From Calcarisporiella thermophila CBS 279.70 (lineage: Eukaryota > Calcarisporiellomycota), in NCBI RefSeq assembly GCF_041956535.1, contig NW_027192199.1, positions 675,741 to 739,740 of the forward strand: a DNA stretch of 64,000 nt. Direction: 5' to 3'. Positions 34,907 through 45,812 of this stretch are shown here, one piece after another. Position numbers and translations under genes: made by a program. The notes beneath the pieces were generated by a model. That model was not told where the DNA came from. It saw only the letters and a list, made by a program, of their open reading frames with translations, and ran no database searches. Positions within the stretch are counted from its first letter, which is position 1. Each line of letters opens with the position of its first letter.

Positions 34907-35693
34907 CCAGCACTTACTCTTAGTTTGTGGCTGCTGTCCACTTGATCAGAAGCTGAGTCTTGATTATTGAAAAGATCGCCCTTACGATAAGTACAACGAT
35001 TACATTGGTTTCACGTACATGCTATTCACGACAACTACGATACACGCATATCGATTGAACGTCTATCGATCCAGGACCTATGTCTCGTTATGTTAAGTCC
35101 ATTGACATAAACTTCATGTAATATATGGAAATTAAATAAAAGTTTCCATTGATTGATCAAAAAAAAAAAAAAATTTGCTCGCAACGCCGTGAACGTCATC
35201 TTCGACGGTGCTGCCACCCTTCACTAGAAGTATCACACCGTTTAAAAAACCGTGTTCTGCAACCACAACTCGAATATGGGTGTCGTCAATGATAGCTCTG
35301 CTTACTGCTCCATATCAACGCTTTTAAATTTCTCACCTATTCGCGCTTTAACCCTCCTTGCTCTATCATCAATGTTTAATGGATTTTACACCTTGGCATC
35401 AATGAACTTAGTTATTTTTTTTGAAATTCTGCGATGGTTATAACACACAATACAATACATAGCCTTAGATATGTTACCTGACTAAAGGTTGATATTGACG
35501 TGCGGCTTCCCCACCTAAATAGTATTTTGTCCTTAGGAAATTGAATTGTTTTCATTAACGGGAGAGAGGTTAGGAAAAAGAGATAGTTCCGAGTATTTGG
35601 CCACAAAATGCTTTTACGCCTGCACAATTCAGTAAAAAATTTAGTAAAAAAGCGTCGAGGATGGGGATATTATAATAATGACGTACATCAAGT
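34907..35693. other. Intergenic, possible transposase remnant
   Basis: AT-rich. The minus strand at 35302-35175 reads RAIIDDTHIRVVVAEHG, weakly reminiscent of the AxDGTHI block of PIF/Harbinger-type DDE transposases, without an intact frame around it. The string TTTGCTCGCAACGCCG occurs at 35174 and also at 34815, just before the tRNA-like gene. Confidence 0.25.
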
Positions 35694-36670
35694 TTAAGCA
35701 GAGAATTTCGATAGAATCTTATTTTCGCAAAGTGCTTGCTTGATTGCATATACTGTCTCTTCTGACACTCTATTACAGCTCAGATCAAGCTTCGTTAAAG
35801 TTGTATTCTCTCGAAGTGCTTGAGCAATTGCTTTTCCTCCAGCAGCTGATATATGATTCCTTCCCAGCCAAAGCTCAGTCAGCGTCGTGTTCTCATGAAG
35901 TACCTGAGCTATTGCTGTTGCTCCTTCGTTCGATATTCTATTATCGTCCAAATTAAGCTGCGTCAAAGCTCCGTTTTCTCTAAGCACATGGGCAATTGTT
36001 TTTATTCCTTCGGCTGATATATCGTTACCAGCCAGTCCAAGATACATCAAATTCGCGTTCGCCCGAAGTGCTCTGGCTATTGCTTTTGCCCCTTCAGCTG
36101 ATATGCTATTAAAACTCAGTCCAAGCTGCACTAAATTTGTATTCTCTTGAAGTGCTTGGGCAATTGCCGTTATTCCTTCTTCTGATATACTATTAAATCT
36201 CAAATCAAGCTGCGTCAAACTTGTGTTTTTGTGAAATGCCTGAGTAATGCTTTTGCTCCTTCAGTTGATATGCTATTGCAACCCCGGCCAAGCTGCATCA
36301 AAATCCTATTCCCTTGAATTGCTTGGGCAATTGCTTTTCTTCATTCAGGTCAAACAGCGTCAATGTCATATTCTCCTGGAGTGCTTGAGCATTGATTTCC
36401 CTTCTTCAGCTGAAATCCTATTTTCGCTCAGATCAAGCTGCGTCAAAATAATATTCTCTCGAAGTAAATGCGCAATTAACTCTCCTAACGATTCAATATA
36501 TGTCTTTCCTTAAATTTTTTTGGATTCATTAATAACAGCTTTACCAATAGCTCAGCGCTCAGTACTTCATCAATATCTGAAACCGCGGGATCCATTTCTT
36601 CTCCACTAAATTGCGTTTTTATGGTGCTCTTGGAATATTTGTTGGGAAACTGAGGGCCTTCTCCCATCAT
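35694..36670 (-). pseudogene. Leucine-rich repeat (NLR/RNase-inhibitor type) pseudogene
   Basis: The intact part (36218-35694) encodes six 28-residue LRRs of the ribonuclease-inhibitor type, each like LTQLDLRFNSISEEGITAIA, ending QALCENKILSKFSA. Upstream, the same repeat continues to about 36480 but in shifting frames. A stop follows LNR at about 36485, and single-base losses near 36390, 36330 and 36240 break the repeats LTQLDLSENRISAEEGK and NSISTEGAKAL. An N-terminal piece starts MMGEGPQFPNKYSKST at 36670. A start at 36218 would give 174 residues of LRR only. Such repeats occur in large, fast-changing families in some early fungi. Confidence 0.7.
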
Positions 36671-39040
36671 TATCTGAAAAATTTTTATATTGAAAAGGAG
36701 ATAAAAAATGCGAAAGACACCCAGGTTTTTAAACGCAGTATCTACGACTTCAGAATTTCCATAATCTTGGTAATTTACTGAGCCTTATCTCCTAATTTAC
36801 AAAAAGGGGAATGTTTGTCCATTTAATATGAGTTACATATATAGGTGAGTCATATAAAATCTTTATCGAGTCTGACTGGAGCTCGGTATGAACTGGGCTG
36901 TGGATGAATTTCTATTATAGCACAGATTTTTACACTTTAAAACTAAAAAAATAAATTCAGTTTAAGTTTATTGAAATATTGGATAAAATAAATACCAGTG
37001 ATATATTGGAACTTAAAGAGATTTATGCAACATACTCAGATGAAGGTAGCCGGTGTAATAATAAGAGAAATAATGCCTTGTAAGAAGCAGAAGCTTTTCC
37101 CTGTTGAATACCACCGAGCTCATTTATATTATCTACCGAGTAGAGAAATAGAAAGAAAAAAAATTATTGGTACATTCCAATACCATCGCCGCTTTAACCG
37201 CTCATTCTTTCATCGCGCCCTGTTTCCACCACCCGATCTCTTATCTTATTCGCACTCTCACAATTCGACTCCTATGACCCCCCTTGATATTAAATTTAGA
37301 ACACTTGGAGAGAGACTTAGAGGAAGCTCGGGTGTTAACGAAGTGGAATGAGATCCTGATTTATTCGCCAGAGTACCGAGTCGAGTGTGATTTGTGTATA
37401 TGCCCTACTGTTCGCGAAGATTCGGGAAAGTCTCCTAATATAAGGTTGCGAGCAGTAGCAGCTATTCTGGTATTGATACAGCTCTCTGTAAACTGCTACA
37501 CTGCTGTAAGCTTTGAGCATTCGAAAAACGTGCGACGAATTGTGTCTCTCAACTGGGTTATAATCCCAGACTAACTGCCCTCTGAACAGAGCACACTAGT
37601 GCCTCGATCCTGGCCAGAGGTTGTACCGACTACGCAGAATTGGGTAAAATGACCCAATAGCAACCAACTCTGGCGAAACGCAGCGCGCAACATTGCAACA
37701 ACTTCGTTGAAACGTTGATCTATTTGTGCTTGGGTTCTGACGGACGTCTTTTCCACCTGGAAGGATAAAAAGATTTTTTTAGTAGGATCTTTATTAAAAA
37801 GTATCCTTTTTCGTTCTTAATAAAGTGACTGGAGAAAGGAAAAATATCTCCCCAATTTTTGTTTTTTTGGATCAATCAACTGGAACTTTTATTAGTTTGG
37901 GTGGAACTTGGATTTTGACAATTTATGTTAGCCCAGAGAGGGAGAGAAGAAAAGAAAGCAAAGAAACGCAAGGGGCTAAGAACATAGAGAAGGTGATAAA
38001 CATGGAGTAAGGGAATAAAGGTTAGATGTATATAGTGGTCGGGTATTTGGTGAGAGATATGAAGAAAAAAATCTCCCCATTTTTTTTATCAATAATGAGT
38101 CTTTATTGTATGCAAAGACTCTAATGTACAATAGTTACATTATTGAAAATAATTAAATGAAAGGGCGGCTAAGTATAGAGGCGGTATTGTGGTTGGGGTA
38201 AGTTGATGATAACGATTTTCAGCTCAGATAGGTAGGTAAGTAGTAAAACTAAACTAGCTATGGATATCATATAGTGACTTTATAAGTGAGATGGAAGGTG
38301 GAAGAGGAGGAAAAGAAGGAGTGGAAGTAGGGGCTACTGTGTCAATCCAGTACTAGAACCGCTCTATTAGCTCCTACCTTAATCACGCCCAATTTGCACC
38401 ACCTGCTTCGAAATTGTTCGATTTGTTGCTTTTTTCGGGCTCTAATTAGTTCGGCTCCTATAACCTCCTCTATATCCAGTTTGGCCCGGTTGACGATGGT
38501 TCCGGATGAGACTCGCATGTTTTCAAAATGAAAGGCAATATGATCCCGATGGATTTGCCACAGTACCGAGTCGAAGATAATTTGCGCTGCGTGATTTGCT
38601 GTTCGCTAGGATTTAGATAGGTCTCCCAATATGAGGTTGCGAGAACTCGGTACCTGAGAATTCTGGAGGCCTATAATGGTGACGATACACCTCTCTGCCC
38701 ACTGCAAAAAAAAATCTCTTCAAAATCAAAAAAATTCATTTTTCTATTTTTTATTGTTTTTTCAATGGTACAAAAATGTTAGAATCTGCGTAGTACATGC
38801 GAGGATAGTTAAGATAATTACTGGTTTATTAAACAAGAATACTATCTGGAACTTCGGATGTCTCCCTTTACTATAGCAGGAGTTCTGTTCAATATATACT
38901 AAAAGAATTACATTACAACGATTACTTAATAATGCTCCGATAATGCTCCGAAATAGCAGGGCTTGAGGGAATACGTGGCTTGGCTTGGTTGTTCTACTGC
39001 AGATATCTCGATACGATTCCGACAAAAAATGTCAATTCGG
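36671..39040. repeat. Repeat-rich island with diverged duplicated segments
   Basis: AT-rich. The segments 37362-37500 and 38561-38702 are diverged direct copies, both containing AGTACCGAGTCGA and GGTTGCGAG at similar spacing. On the minus strand both read DSVLW(R/Q)I(N/H)(Q/R)DHI-like peptides; the 38.5 kb copy continues for about 70 more residues (ELIRARKKQQIEQFRSRW) to a stop. A 60-residue minus-strand frame with QAQIDQRFNEVV lies at 37756-37571. These look like remnants of one mobile or multicopy gene. No terminal repeats identified. Confidence 0.4.
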
Positions 39041-39057
39041 GCTCTAGTGGCGTAATT

Positions 39058-39097
<40 letters not shown>

Positions 39098-39114
39098 GAG
39101 TCCACCCTTGAGCG
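39041..39114 (+). tRNA. tRNA-Asn (GTT)
   Basis: Plus-strand copy of the tRNA at 34671, same 74 bases, anticodon GTT, T arm GGTGGTTCGAGTCCACC. The flanks differ from the other copy. Followed by a T-rich stretch (TTTAATTTTTTT), a plausible Pol III terminator. Confidence 0.95.
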
Positions 39115-39654
39115 ATTTAATTTTTTTATTTTTATTTTTTATCAATAATACTAAAATACTCCTTCAGATATTGCATATATTCAAATCCTCCCATGAAAGT
39201 AGAGATTTTTGTGCCATCCTAATATATGTATATATGTGATTTTTTTGAAATGAATGGAAGGGTAGACTTTACGTTTAAATTAATCGTTTATACAGGAAAT
39301 GACACCGGTTGCTCGCATATTTTGAGTTTTATCATAAGAATCATAATTAACTACTTTAATTTAACCGGTATGATATACATCGTGTTTTATTTGCTTTAAT
39401 GATTATATTAGTTGTGAAATACATGGCAAGTTTTGCGGATTTTGGTATATCTTTAGATTTTGTAGTTAAAGTTTTTCCATAGCCTTCAGTGCCAAAATGA
39501 CACTTATTTCACTTGACATATATCTTTTGTAATAATATATAGTAAAAAAAAAAAAAAGCGAAAGAAAAAGGAAAGGAACTCATTTTTGCAGCCAATATTG
39601 GGCTATTTTTTCCTGTGGTTTTGATGTAATAGGTTCAATCGATCTTGCTGTCAT
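39115..39654. other. AT-rich spacer up to the assembly gap
   Basis: Very AT-rich sequence with homopolymer A runs near 39544. No gene seen. Confidence 0.4.
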
Positions 39655-40462
39655 NNNNNNNNNNNNNNNNNNNNNNNNNNNNNNNNNNNNNNNNNNNNNN
39701 NNNNNNNNNNNNNNNNNNNNNNNNNNNNNNNNNNNNNNNNNNNNNNNNNNNNNNNNNNNNNNNNNNNNNNNNNNNNNNNNNNNNNNNNNNNNNNNNNNNN
39801 NNNNNNNNNNNNNNNNNNNNNNNNNNNNNNNNNNNNNNNNNNNNNNNNNNNNNNNNNNNNNNNNNNNNNNNNNNNNNNNNNNNNNNNNNNNNNNNNNNNN
39901 NNNNNNNNNNNNNNNNNNNNNNNNNNNNNNNNNNNNNNNNNNNNNNNNNNNNNNNNNNNNNNNNNNNNNNNNNNNNNNNNNNNNNNNNNNNNNNNNNNNN
40001 NNNNNNNNNNNNNNNNNNNNNNNNNNNNNNNNNNNNNNNNNNNNNNNNNNNNNNNNNNNNNNNNNNNNNNNNNNNNNNNNNNNNNNNNNNNNNNNNNNNN
40101 NNNNNNNNNNNNNNNNNNNNNNNNNNNNNNNNNNNNNNNNNNNNNNNNNNNNNNNNNNNNNNNNNNNNNNNNNNNNNNNNNNNNNNNNNNNNNNNNNNNN
40201 NNNNNNNNNNNNNNNNNNNNNNNNNNNNNNNNNNNNNNNNNNNNNNNNNNNNNNNNNNNNNNNNNNNNNNNNNNNNNNNNNNNNNNNNNNNNNNNNNNNN
40301 NNNNNNNNNNNNNNNNNNNNNNNNNNNNNNNNNNNNNNNNNNNNNNNNNNNNNNNNNNNNNNNNNNNNNNNNNNNNNNNNNNNNNNNNNNNNNNNNNNNN
40401 NNNNNNNNNNNNNNNNNNNNNNNNNNNNNNNNNNNNNNNNNNNNNNNNNNNNNNNNNNNNNN
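39655..40462. other. Assembly gap (run of N)
   Basis: 808 undetermined bases. Both flanks are AT-rich and tRNA genes lie on either side, which suggests an unassembled repeat. Nothing inside can be annotated. Confidence 0.99.
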
Positions 40463-40480
40463 CAACAGTCAGTTCTCTCG

Positions 40481-40553
40481 GCCCAGCTAGCTCATCTGGG
40501 AGAGCGTTAGACTGAAGATCTAAAGGTACCTGGTTCGATCCCGGGGTTGGGCA
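40481..40553 (+). tRNA. tRNA-Phe (GAA)
   Basis: Cloverleaf: acceptor GCCCAGC/GTTGGGC, D arm TAGCTCATCTGGGAGAGC, anticodon stem-loop TTAGA-CTGAAGA-TCTAA (anticodon GAA), T arm with GGTTCGATCCC. No intron. Confidence 0.95.
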
Positions 40554-40973
40554 TGTATATTTTCTTCGCTTTTTTGATAACTTGAACAATGAATGACAAC
40601 CTTTGGTAGATAGATGCGGATATGGTTCAATAATAATTGGTTTGCGGAATAATTATAATTTTTTTTAAGTAAAATCAACAGAAAGTAGGAAAAAATTGGT
40701 ACATCTCCACGTTTCCAAAAAAAAAAAGCCAGCCTCAATAATAAAAAATAAAAATAAAATATATAGCCCTGTTGAATCAAATTGAAAAAAAAAAGAAAAA
40801 AAAGTTAAGGGGGAGAAAAAGAAAAAGAAAAGAGAAGTGTGAGATAAAGAAAAGAAGTTCCTAGAAGAATTTTAATCATGTCAAAATCTTGAATATAATA
40901 GACAGGAAAATAATAAAAAGAATCTAAATAAAATTTTGGAAATGTTAAGGTTTCGCTAAATAATCAATGCTTT

Positions 40974-42307
40974 TTAGTTTTGAGAAGGTCTGTCCACACC
41001 GCGACCCCGACCGCGGCCTCGATCTCCACCCCTTCCTCGTCCGCTAAACGAATTGCCTCGGCCCCCTTCCCGGAATCCGCGTCTATCTTGTCCACGACCC
41101 CGGAAATCGCCAGAGCGGCGTTTGTCCTCGCCCTCTTCGTACCGGCGTCCGCGGTTCTGCCGTTGACCCTGCACAGTCTTGAATCCCTCATCTTCCGATG
41201 ATGGTTGCTGCTGCTGCTGCTGCTGCTGCGGTTGCTGTTGGCGTGGCTGTGACTGCTGCTGCTGTGGTTGCGTGGGTTTTTGATCTTGGGCTGGCTGCTT
41301 CTGTTGTTGCTGTGAGGGCTGGGGTTTTTGTTGGGCTTGCTTGGCATCAGGGGGAGGTGCAGTTGTTCCCCGTGCCGTAGCCATGTTGTTACCCCACTGA
41401 TTCACATTGCGGGCCGCAAGATTTGCCCATGTCTTAGGTGCAGGAGGAGCAGCAGGCTGCGTAGGTTGAGCAGGCTGGGCTGGTTTGACTTCCGCCACCG
41501 GAGCCTGAGCAGGGGCCTTTTGTTCTTCTGTCCCCTTCTCCTCCTGTTTGGACTCTTCCGCTTCCTTTTTCGGCTCGATCTCCTTCTCTTCCTCTTTCTT
41601 CTGCTCCGCCTCCTTCTCTTCCACCTCCTTCTCGTCATTTTTGGCGGGCGTTTCAACTACGGCGGTTGCAGGTTCGACTTCTTCCTTCTCGCGCTCGCCC
41701 TCAACTTTCTCCCACTCCTCGTCTCCTTCAATCACTTCCTCCTCCTCCTCTTCCTCCTCCTCTGCATCCTTCAAGTAGCGGAAGATATCGTTCAGCACAT
41801 AATATCCATTCGGCTGCTCCGCAAGGAAGAAAGTCTGAGCGAATTTTTTATAAACCTCCCCGTCGTTCGACATCGTTCCAAGAACCTGAATAACAATACC
41901 GCCATTCGTCGAAGGCTGGCAATCGACATTGGAAACCCGTACCTTGCAGTTATTGAAGGATAGATCCTTGATTTTTGTTTGAATTTCCTATCAAAATAGA
42001 ATCAGCCGTAGTGGTAGTGATTAGTGATTTCCCCCTTGAGAGTGCATCATCTGCCACCTACTTGCTGTCCGTGGCATTGCTTCACCGACTCTCCCTCAAT
42101 TCCTCGGATCATACTCGATTTCTTCGAGTAGAAGCAGTGGAGCCTCTCGGGCTCGCGATTGAGGAATGTGTAGTACTCGTGCACAAACATCCATCCAACC
42201 TCGAAGGGGAGGATTTTATCCTGAGTTTGGCCAGAGGAGGCACCATTGGGCGTGGACACGGCAGTAGCTGGGCCATTTACGTTTGCAGTTGCGGTTGTGG
42301 ATGTCAT
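40974..42307 (-). CDS. G3BP/Nxt3-like NTF2-domain RNA-binding protein
   Basis: Exon 1 is 42307-42062 and exon 2 is 41987-40974; 419 residues. An NTF2-like domain (about residues 35-150) has VGWMFVHEYYTFLNREPERLHCFY, VKQCHGQQEIQTKIKDL, and FAQTFFLAEQPNGYYVLNDIFRYL, the G3BP/Bre5 signature. A long acidic Glu-rich region and a Gln/Pro-rich region follow, then an RGG/RG end (GRGRGGDRGRGRGRG). I find no RRM, which G3BP proteins normally have before the RGG box. Yeast Bre5 and fission yeast Nxt3 partner a ubiquitin protease; animal G3BP builds stress granules. Either role is possible. Confidence 0.88.
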
Positions 42308-43151
42308 TTTTATAAATTATTCCTTAAATTTAAAAAAGAAAGAATATATATAGGTAAAAAAAGCAATGTTTGTCCTAAAAAATAATATAGGATGAAATCC
42401 AAGATCAGTACATCAATCGGTGCCAACGACTAGAATGCGAAATCAGAGTAATGACGATTTACCTTTTGGATGACAGAGTAGGGAAAATACAATACCGCCA
42501 AAAGATGGCGCCTGGTAATCAATGGGGGGGGGGGGGGGGAAGGAATGATGTTTTTACATCCGTAGATCAAGTTGGGCTTCTGATATATATTTTTTCAATT
42601 ACAAACAAACATCATACGTCATCAATTCGAAGTGTCTGGTTCATCTTAAAGAGCACCTTTATCAGCTAGAATATACACTGTATTTTATTCAACGCTTCAA
42701 CCGGGAAAATAAAAACAATAAAAAATAAATTTGCATTAGAAGACAAGAGATAATGATTTAAAAGAGCGAACATAGACAGGATAAAACAGATGCTATCTCT
42801 TTGAGAAGTTATAGTATAGACAAAAACAATTGAAAAAATGAGTGGAGAAGAGTCCTGACTAAATAAAGCGGTAAAGAAATTGCCCAAGACTAATATCGAT
42901 GCAAGTGGGCGCAAGTATTGACACGAGAGAAATGCTTTTAAAATTACAGGAATAAAAGGAGTGAAGGTGAAAAGGAACGGAAGGAGAAGTGAGTTATGTA
43001 TCAATGAAAGTGGATGTGTGTATGAGTGCGAATGCGATTGTGTATGTAGGTGGATGCGGAGTATGCAATGGTGTGTGTGTACGTGCGCGTGGAGAAAAAC
43101 GAGAAAAAAAAAAGTTGGAATGGGCAAAGCCAAGAGATGGAGCCGCGTCAA
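42308..43151. other. Intergenic
   Basis: Upstream of the G3BP-like gene and downstream of the Bem1-like gene. A run of G bases lies at about 42524-42539 and a GT/TG-rich patch at 43010-43085. No gene supported. Confidence 0.5.
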
Positions 43152-45114
43152 TTATTCGACATAAACCACGAGTTTCGTTGCATCCTCCTGCAGCGCAAAC
43201 TTCAGGTCTTCATCACCCTCCAACGGGACAAGCAGCCCATTATCAGGGTGCCGCCACCACATTGCGCTCGTGGCCGCAAGATGCCCAATGCTCTCTTCTA
43301 GCTTCTCCTCTAGGCCATTATAGGTCACATCTAGAAGCCTGACGACATAGATGTCCTCTTCATGCATGATTTTGACTTTGACGGCTTCTCCCATCTTGCG
43401 TTCCCGTCGGCTTGTTCGGTCGTTTGGTTTAACCTGCGTCATCCTCTTATCTTCGACAGAATCTTCAAATAGTGCTCTAGCTCTCTCCCGGTTCGTCCTC
43501 ACATCTCTATCATCTTCCCTCTCCCTCTCAGCTTCTTTTTCTCTCTCCCTCTCCCTCACCCTCTCCCTTTCTCTTTCTCTCCTAGCCTTTTCCCGCTCTC
43601 TTTCTTTCCTTTCCCTTGCCCGTTCCCGTGCCCTTTCATTCCAATCATTTTCCCGCTCTGATCTCTCTCTCCGTTCCATTTCCTTTCCTCGTCGTTCCCC
43701 CGATCCTCTTCGACCTTCTTCGCTTCCGCGTCGCTTCTCTTCACTTCCCCTTCGCTCCTCCTCATACCCACTATCATGGGAGGATCGCATCAGAATTCCC
43801 CCGACTTCAATGTCGGTGTCCCGCACCCCGAAGAGCATCTCCATCACCGGATGCTCGAGGATATTCCGCGGCAATTCACACAGCTCTTTCAAGTATGAGT
43901 TCAAATCGGCTAGTCTCTCCATGGCAACCTCTTCGGATGCATCATCGTCCGGACCAATAAGGTATGGAAGGGTCCGAGGCTGGTCGTGTTGGCCGGCTTC
44001 GCGCGGAAATTGGGCCAGCAGGGCTAGATGGAAGCGGTAAAAATCTGCGTAGGAACGGTAGAAAAATTGGTGGCGGTTGCTGGTAAGCACCGTATGCACA
44101 AGGTACACGTAGTGGTTCTCTGAAAACAAGTAGGATTCGACACCAGCGGTACAAATTTTGCGAGTGCTGTGTCTTGATTCTGCTTCATTTAGTTTGGGCG
44201 GAGGGGGCGGGGGAGGCGCGGGCACCGACATGGGCGAGTAGGCTGAGGACGCGGTGTTGTAGGGAAGAATAGCGCCCCTCAGGGCCTCAGGTATCTGCGC
44301 AAGGGGAATGCTTTTCTCTTCGTATCCTCTCGCCATCTTTTTCCACTCCTCTACCGCAGGCAATCCTGCCTTGCGTCCGTCGATGGATCGCCCTGTGTTG
44401 GGGTCACGGACGTTGACAAAGCTGCAAGGAATCAAGCCTGGCCCTCCCAGCCGACTGATGGGCTTTGCAACAAACCACTCATAGTTGCAGTGTGCCATCA
44501 CAACAATATACTCTCCCTTGAAGGCATCCAGTTCATCTTCTCGCTCTGCTTGAAAATCGAATAGCTACACGGCAACAACACAAAGAATGAGTCAGCTTCA
44601 AAACCATGGAGCAAAGATCATTAATACTCACCACCACACCATATAGTGTATTATACATGCCATTCTGGTGGTTGGGGTGAATGGCTTTCTTCTTTTTCCC
44701 TATAATTATGACAAGCCAGTCAGAAGTTAGCACACACAGGTCACAGTTGTTCCATTTCCGAATTCAAAGCAACCAACCGTTTCTACGATTCTGCTCTTCA
44801 AGCCCACACCACACTAGGTCGCTCCGATTAATGGAGTCGCTCTTCTCAAGCACCTGGAAATGATCCCGTGGAACCATGCCGCCGACTCGTGCGGCCGGAT
44901 TCCAGACTTCGTACCAGTGCCGTGACTCGCCCACCACATGAAAGAATTCGCCTGCTTCGAAAGAAATTTCCCCCAGGCGCCGGGCGTTTCGGGAGAAGAG
45001 CGCCTTAATGACGCGTTGAGGCTGGGGAGGGAGTGGGGAGGTGGAGGGAATGACCGGAAAGGGTGCCGAGATAGTCGATTTATCTATTGAACCGTGCCGA
45101 TCTCTTGATGGCAT
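43152..45114 (-). CDS. Bem1/Scd2-like polarity scaffold (SH3, PX, PB1)
   Basis: Scaffold that brings Cdc24, Cdc42 and PAK kinase together at sites of polarised growth. Exons 45114-44778, 44699-44632, 44564-43152; about 605 residues. First SH3: VIKALFSRNARRLGEISFEAG (through VPRDHFQVLEKS). Second SH3: LFDFQAEREDELDAFKGEY with EWFVAKPI and GLIPCSFV. A PX domain (about residues 260-370) has YRSYADFYRFHLALLAQFP. A long Arg/Glu-rich low-complexity stretch (RERERERVRERERE) follows. The end is a PB1-like fold: KVKIMHEEDIYVVRLLDVTY, then WWRHPDNGLLVPLEGDEDL. The same domain order as Bem1; the charged insert between PX and PB1 is unusual in length. Confidence 0.94.
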
Positions 45115-45812
45115 GGCGGAAGATGCAGTTCAATGAATGAATGTATGAATGAGTGAGCAGGAGAAGGAAAGTGAGTGAACGAAGCAGCAATATGAAACAG
45201 GAGAGAAAAATGGGAACGGGGCAAGGGGAAGAGGGCTTGGTCAGGTTCACCGGCGAGCTTTTGGGAATGATTTGACCAAGAGCGCTTGTTTTGCTGCATT
45301 GTAGGCACAAAAAATTAAGCCGATCTGAACGAGACCCGTGTTCGATTTAATAACCGAATGGGTCCATGGGTGAGAGGTTGGCCACCACACAAGGGCGATG
45401 ACGTTGCAGTCAGGGAATCCGAATTTGCTTGATCGTCAGTGCGTTAGGGTTCGGAGTGCACAATTCTGCGGGTGTGGAGAGGGCTGTGATTGGAATAAGG
45501 CGACATAATTTCCTTATATTGTGGTGACGGTATCATTGTTTAATTAAAACCAAGAAGAAAAGGGCAAGAGTACAGGAGCCAAGGCATATACCTGTGAAGG
45601 GAGAAACGAACTAACAAGATGCACAAATTAAATAATGGTTTCGAAATCTTTTTTGTTTGGCTAATATCTAATAAATAGGTGAAAAAAATAGAAAATAGCG
45701 GCAGGGAAAAGCGCAAAAGCAAATAGATATTGAATTTGTCTGGGAAAAGCGTAAAAGCATTTGGTATGTCATTAACAAGAAGAAAAAGCCCGCTGAAACC
45801 ATGGTCCCAACT
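45115..45812. other. Intergenic
   Basis: Upstream of the Bem1-like gene and downstream of the GH9 gene. No gene supported. Confidence 0.5.

Noticed and set aside
37284-37574. 96-residue plus-strand frame
   Set aside because: Lies in a diverged repeat whose minus strand gives the better shared peptide; not supported as a gene.
39635-40589. Long frames spanning the gap
   Set aside because: They consist of undetermined bases and have no real sequence.
41328-41963. Plus-strand Leu/Phe-rich frame
   Set aside because: Antisense shadow of the Glu/Lys-rich part of the G3BP-like gene.
42666-43151. 161-residue minus-strand frame
   Set aside because: Hydrophobic, His/Thr-repeat-like translation of GT-rich sequence with no family features.
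43351-44040. Plus-strand Ser/Leu-rich frame
   Set aside because: Antisense shadow of the Arg/Glu-rich insert of the Bem1-like gene.
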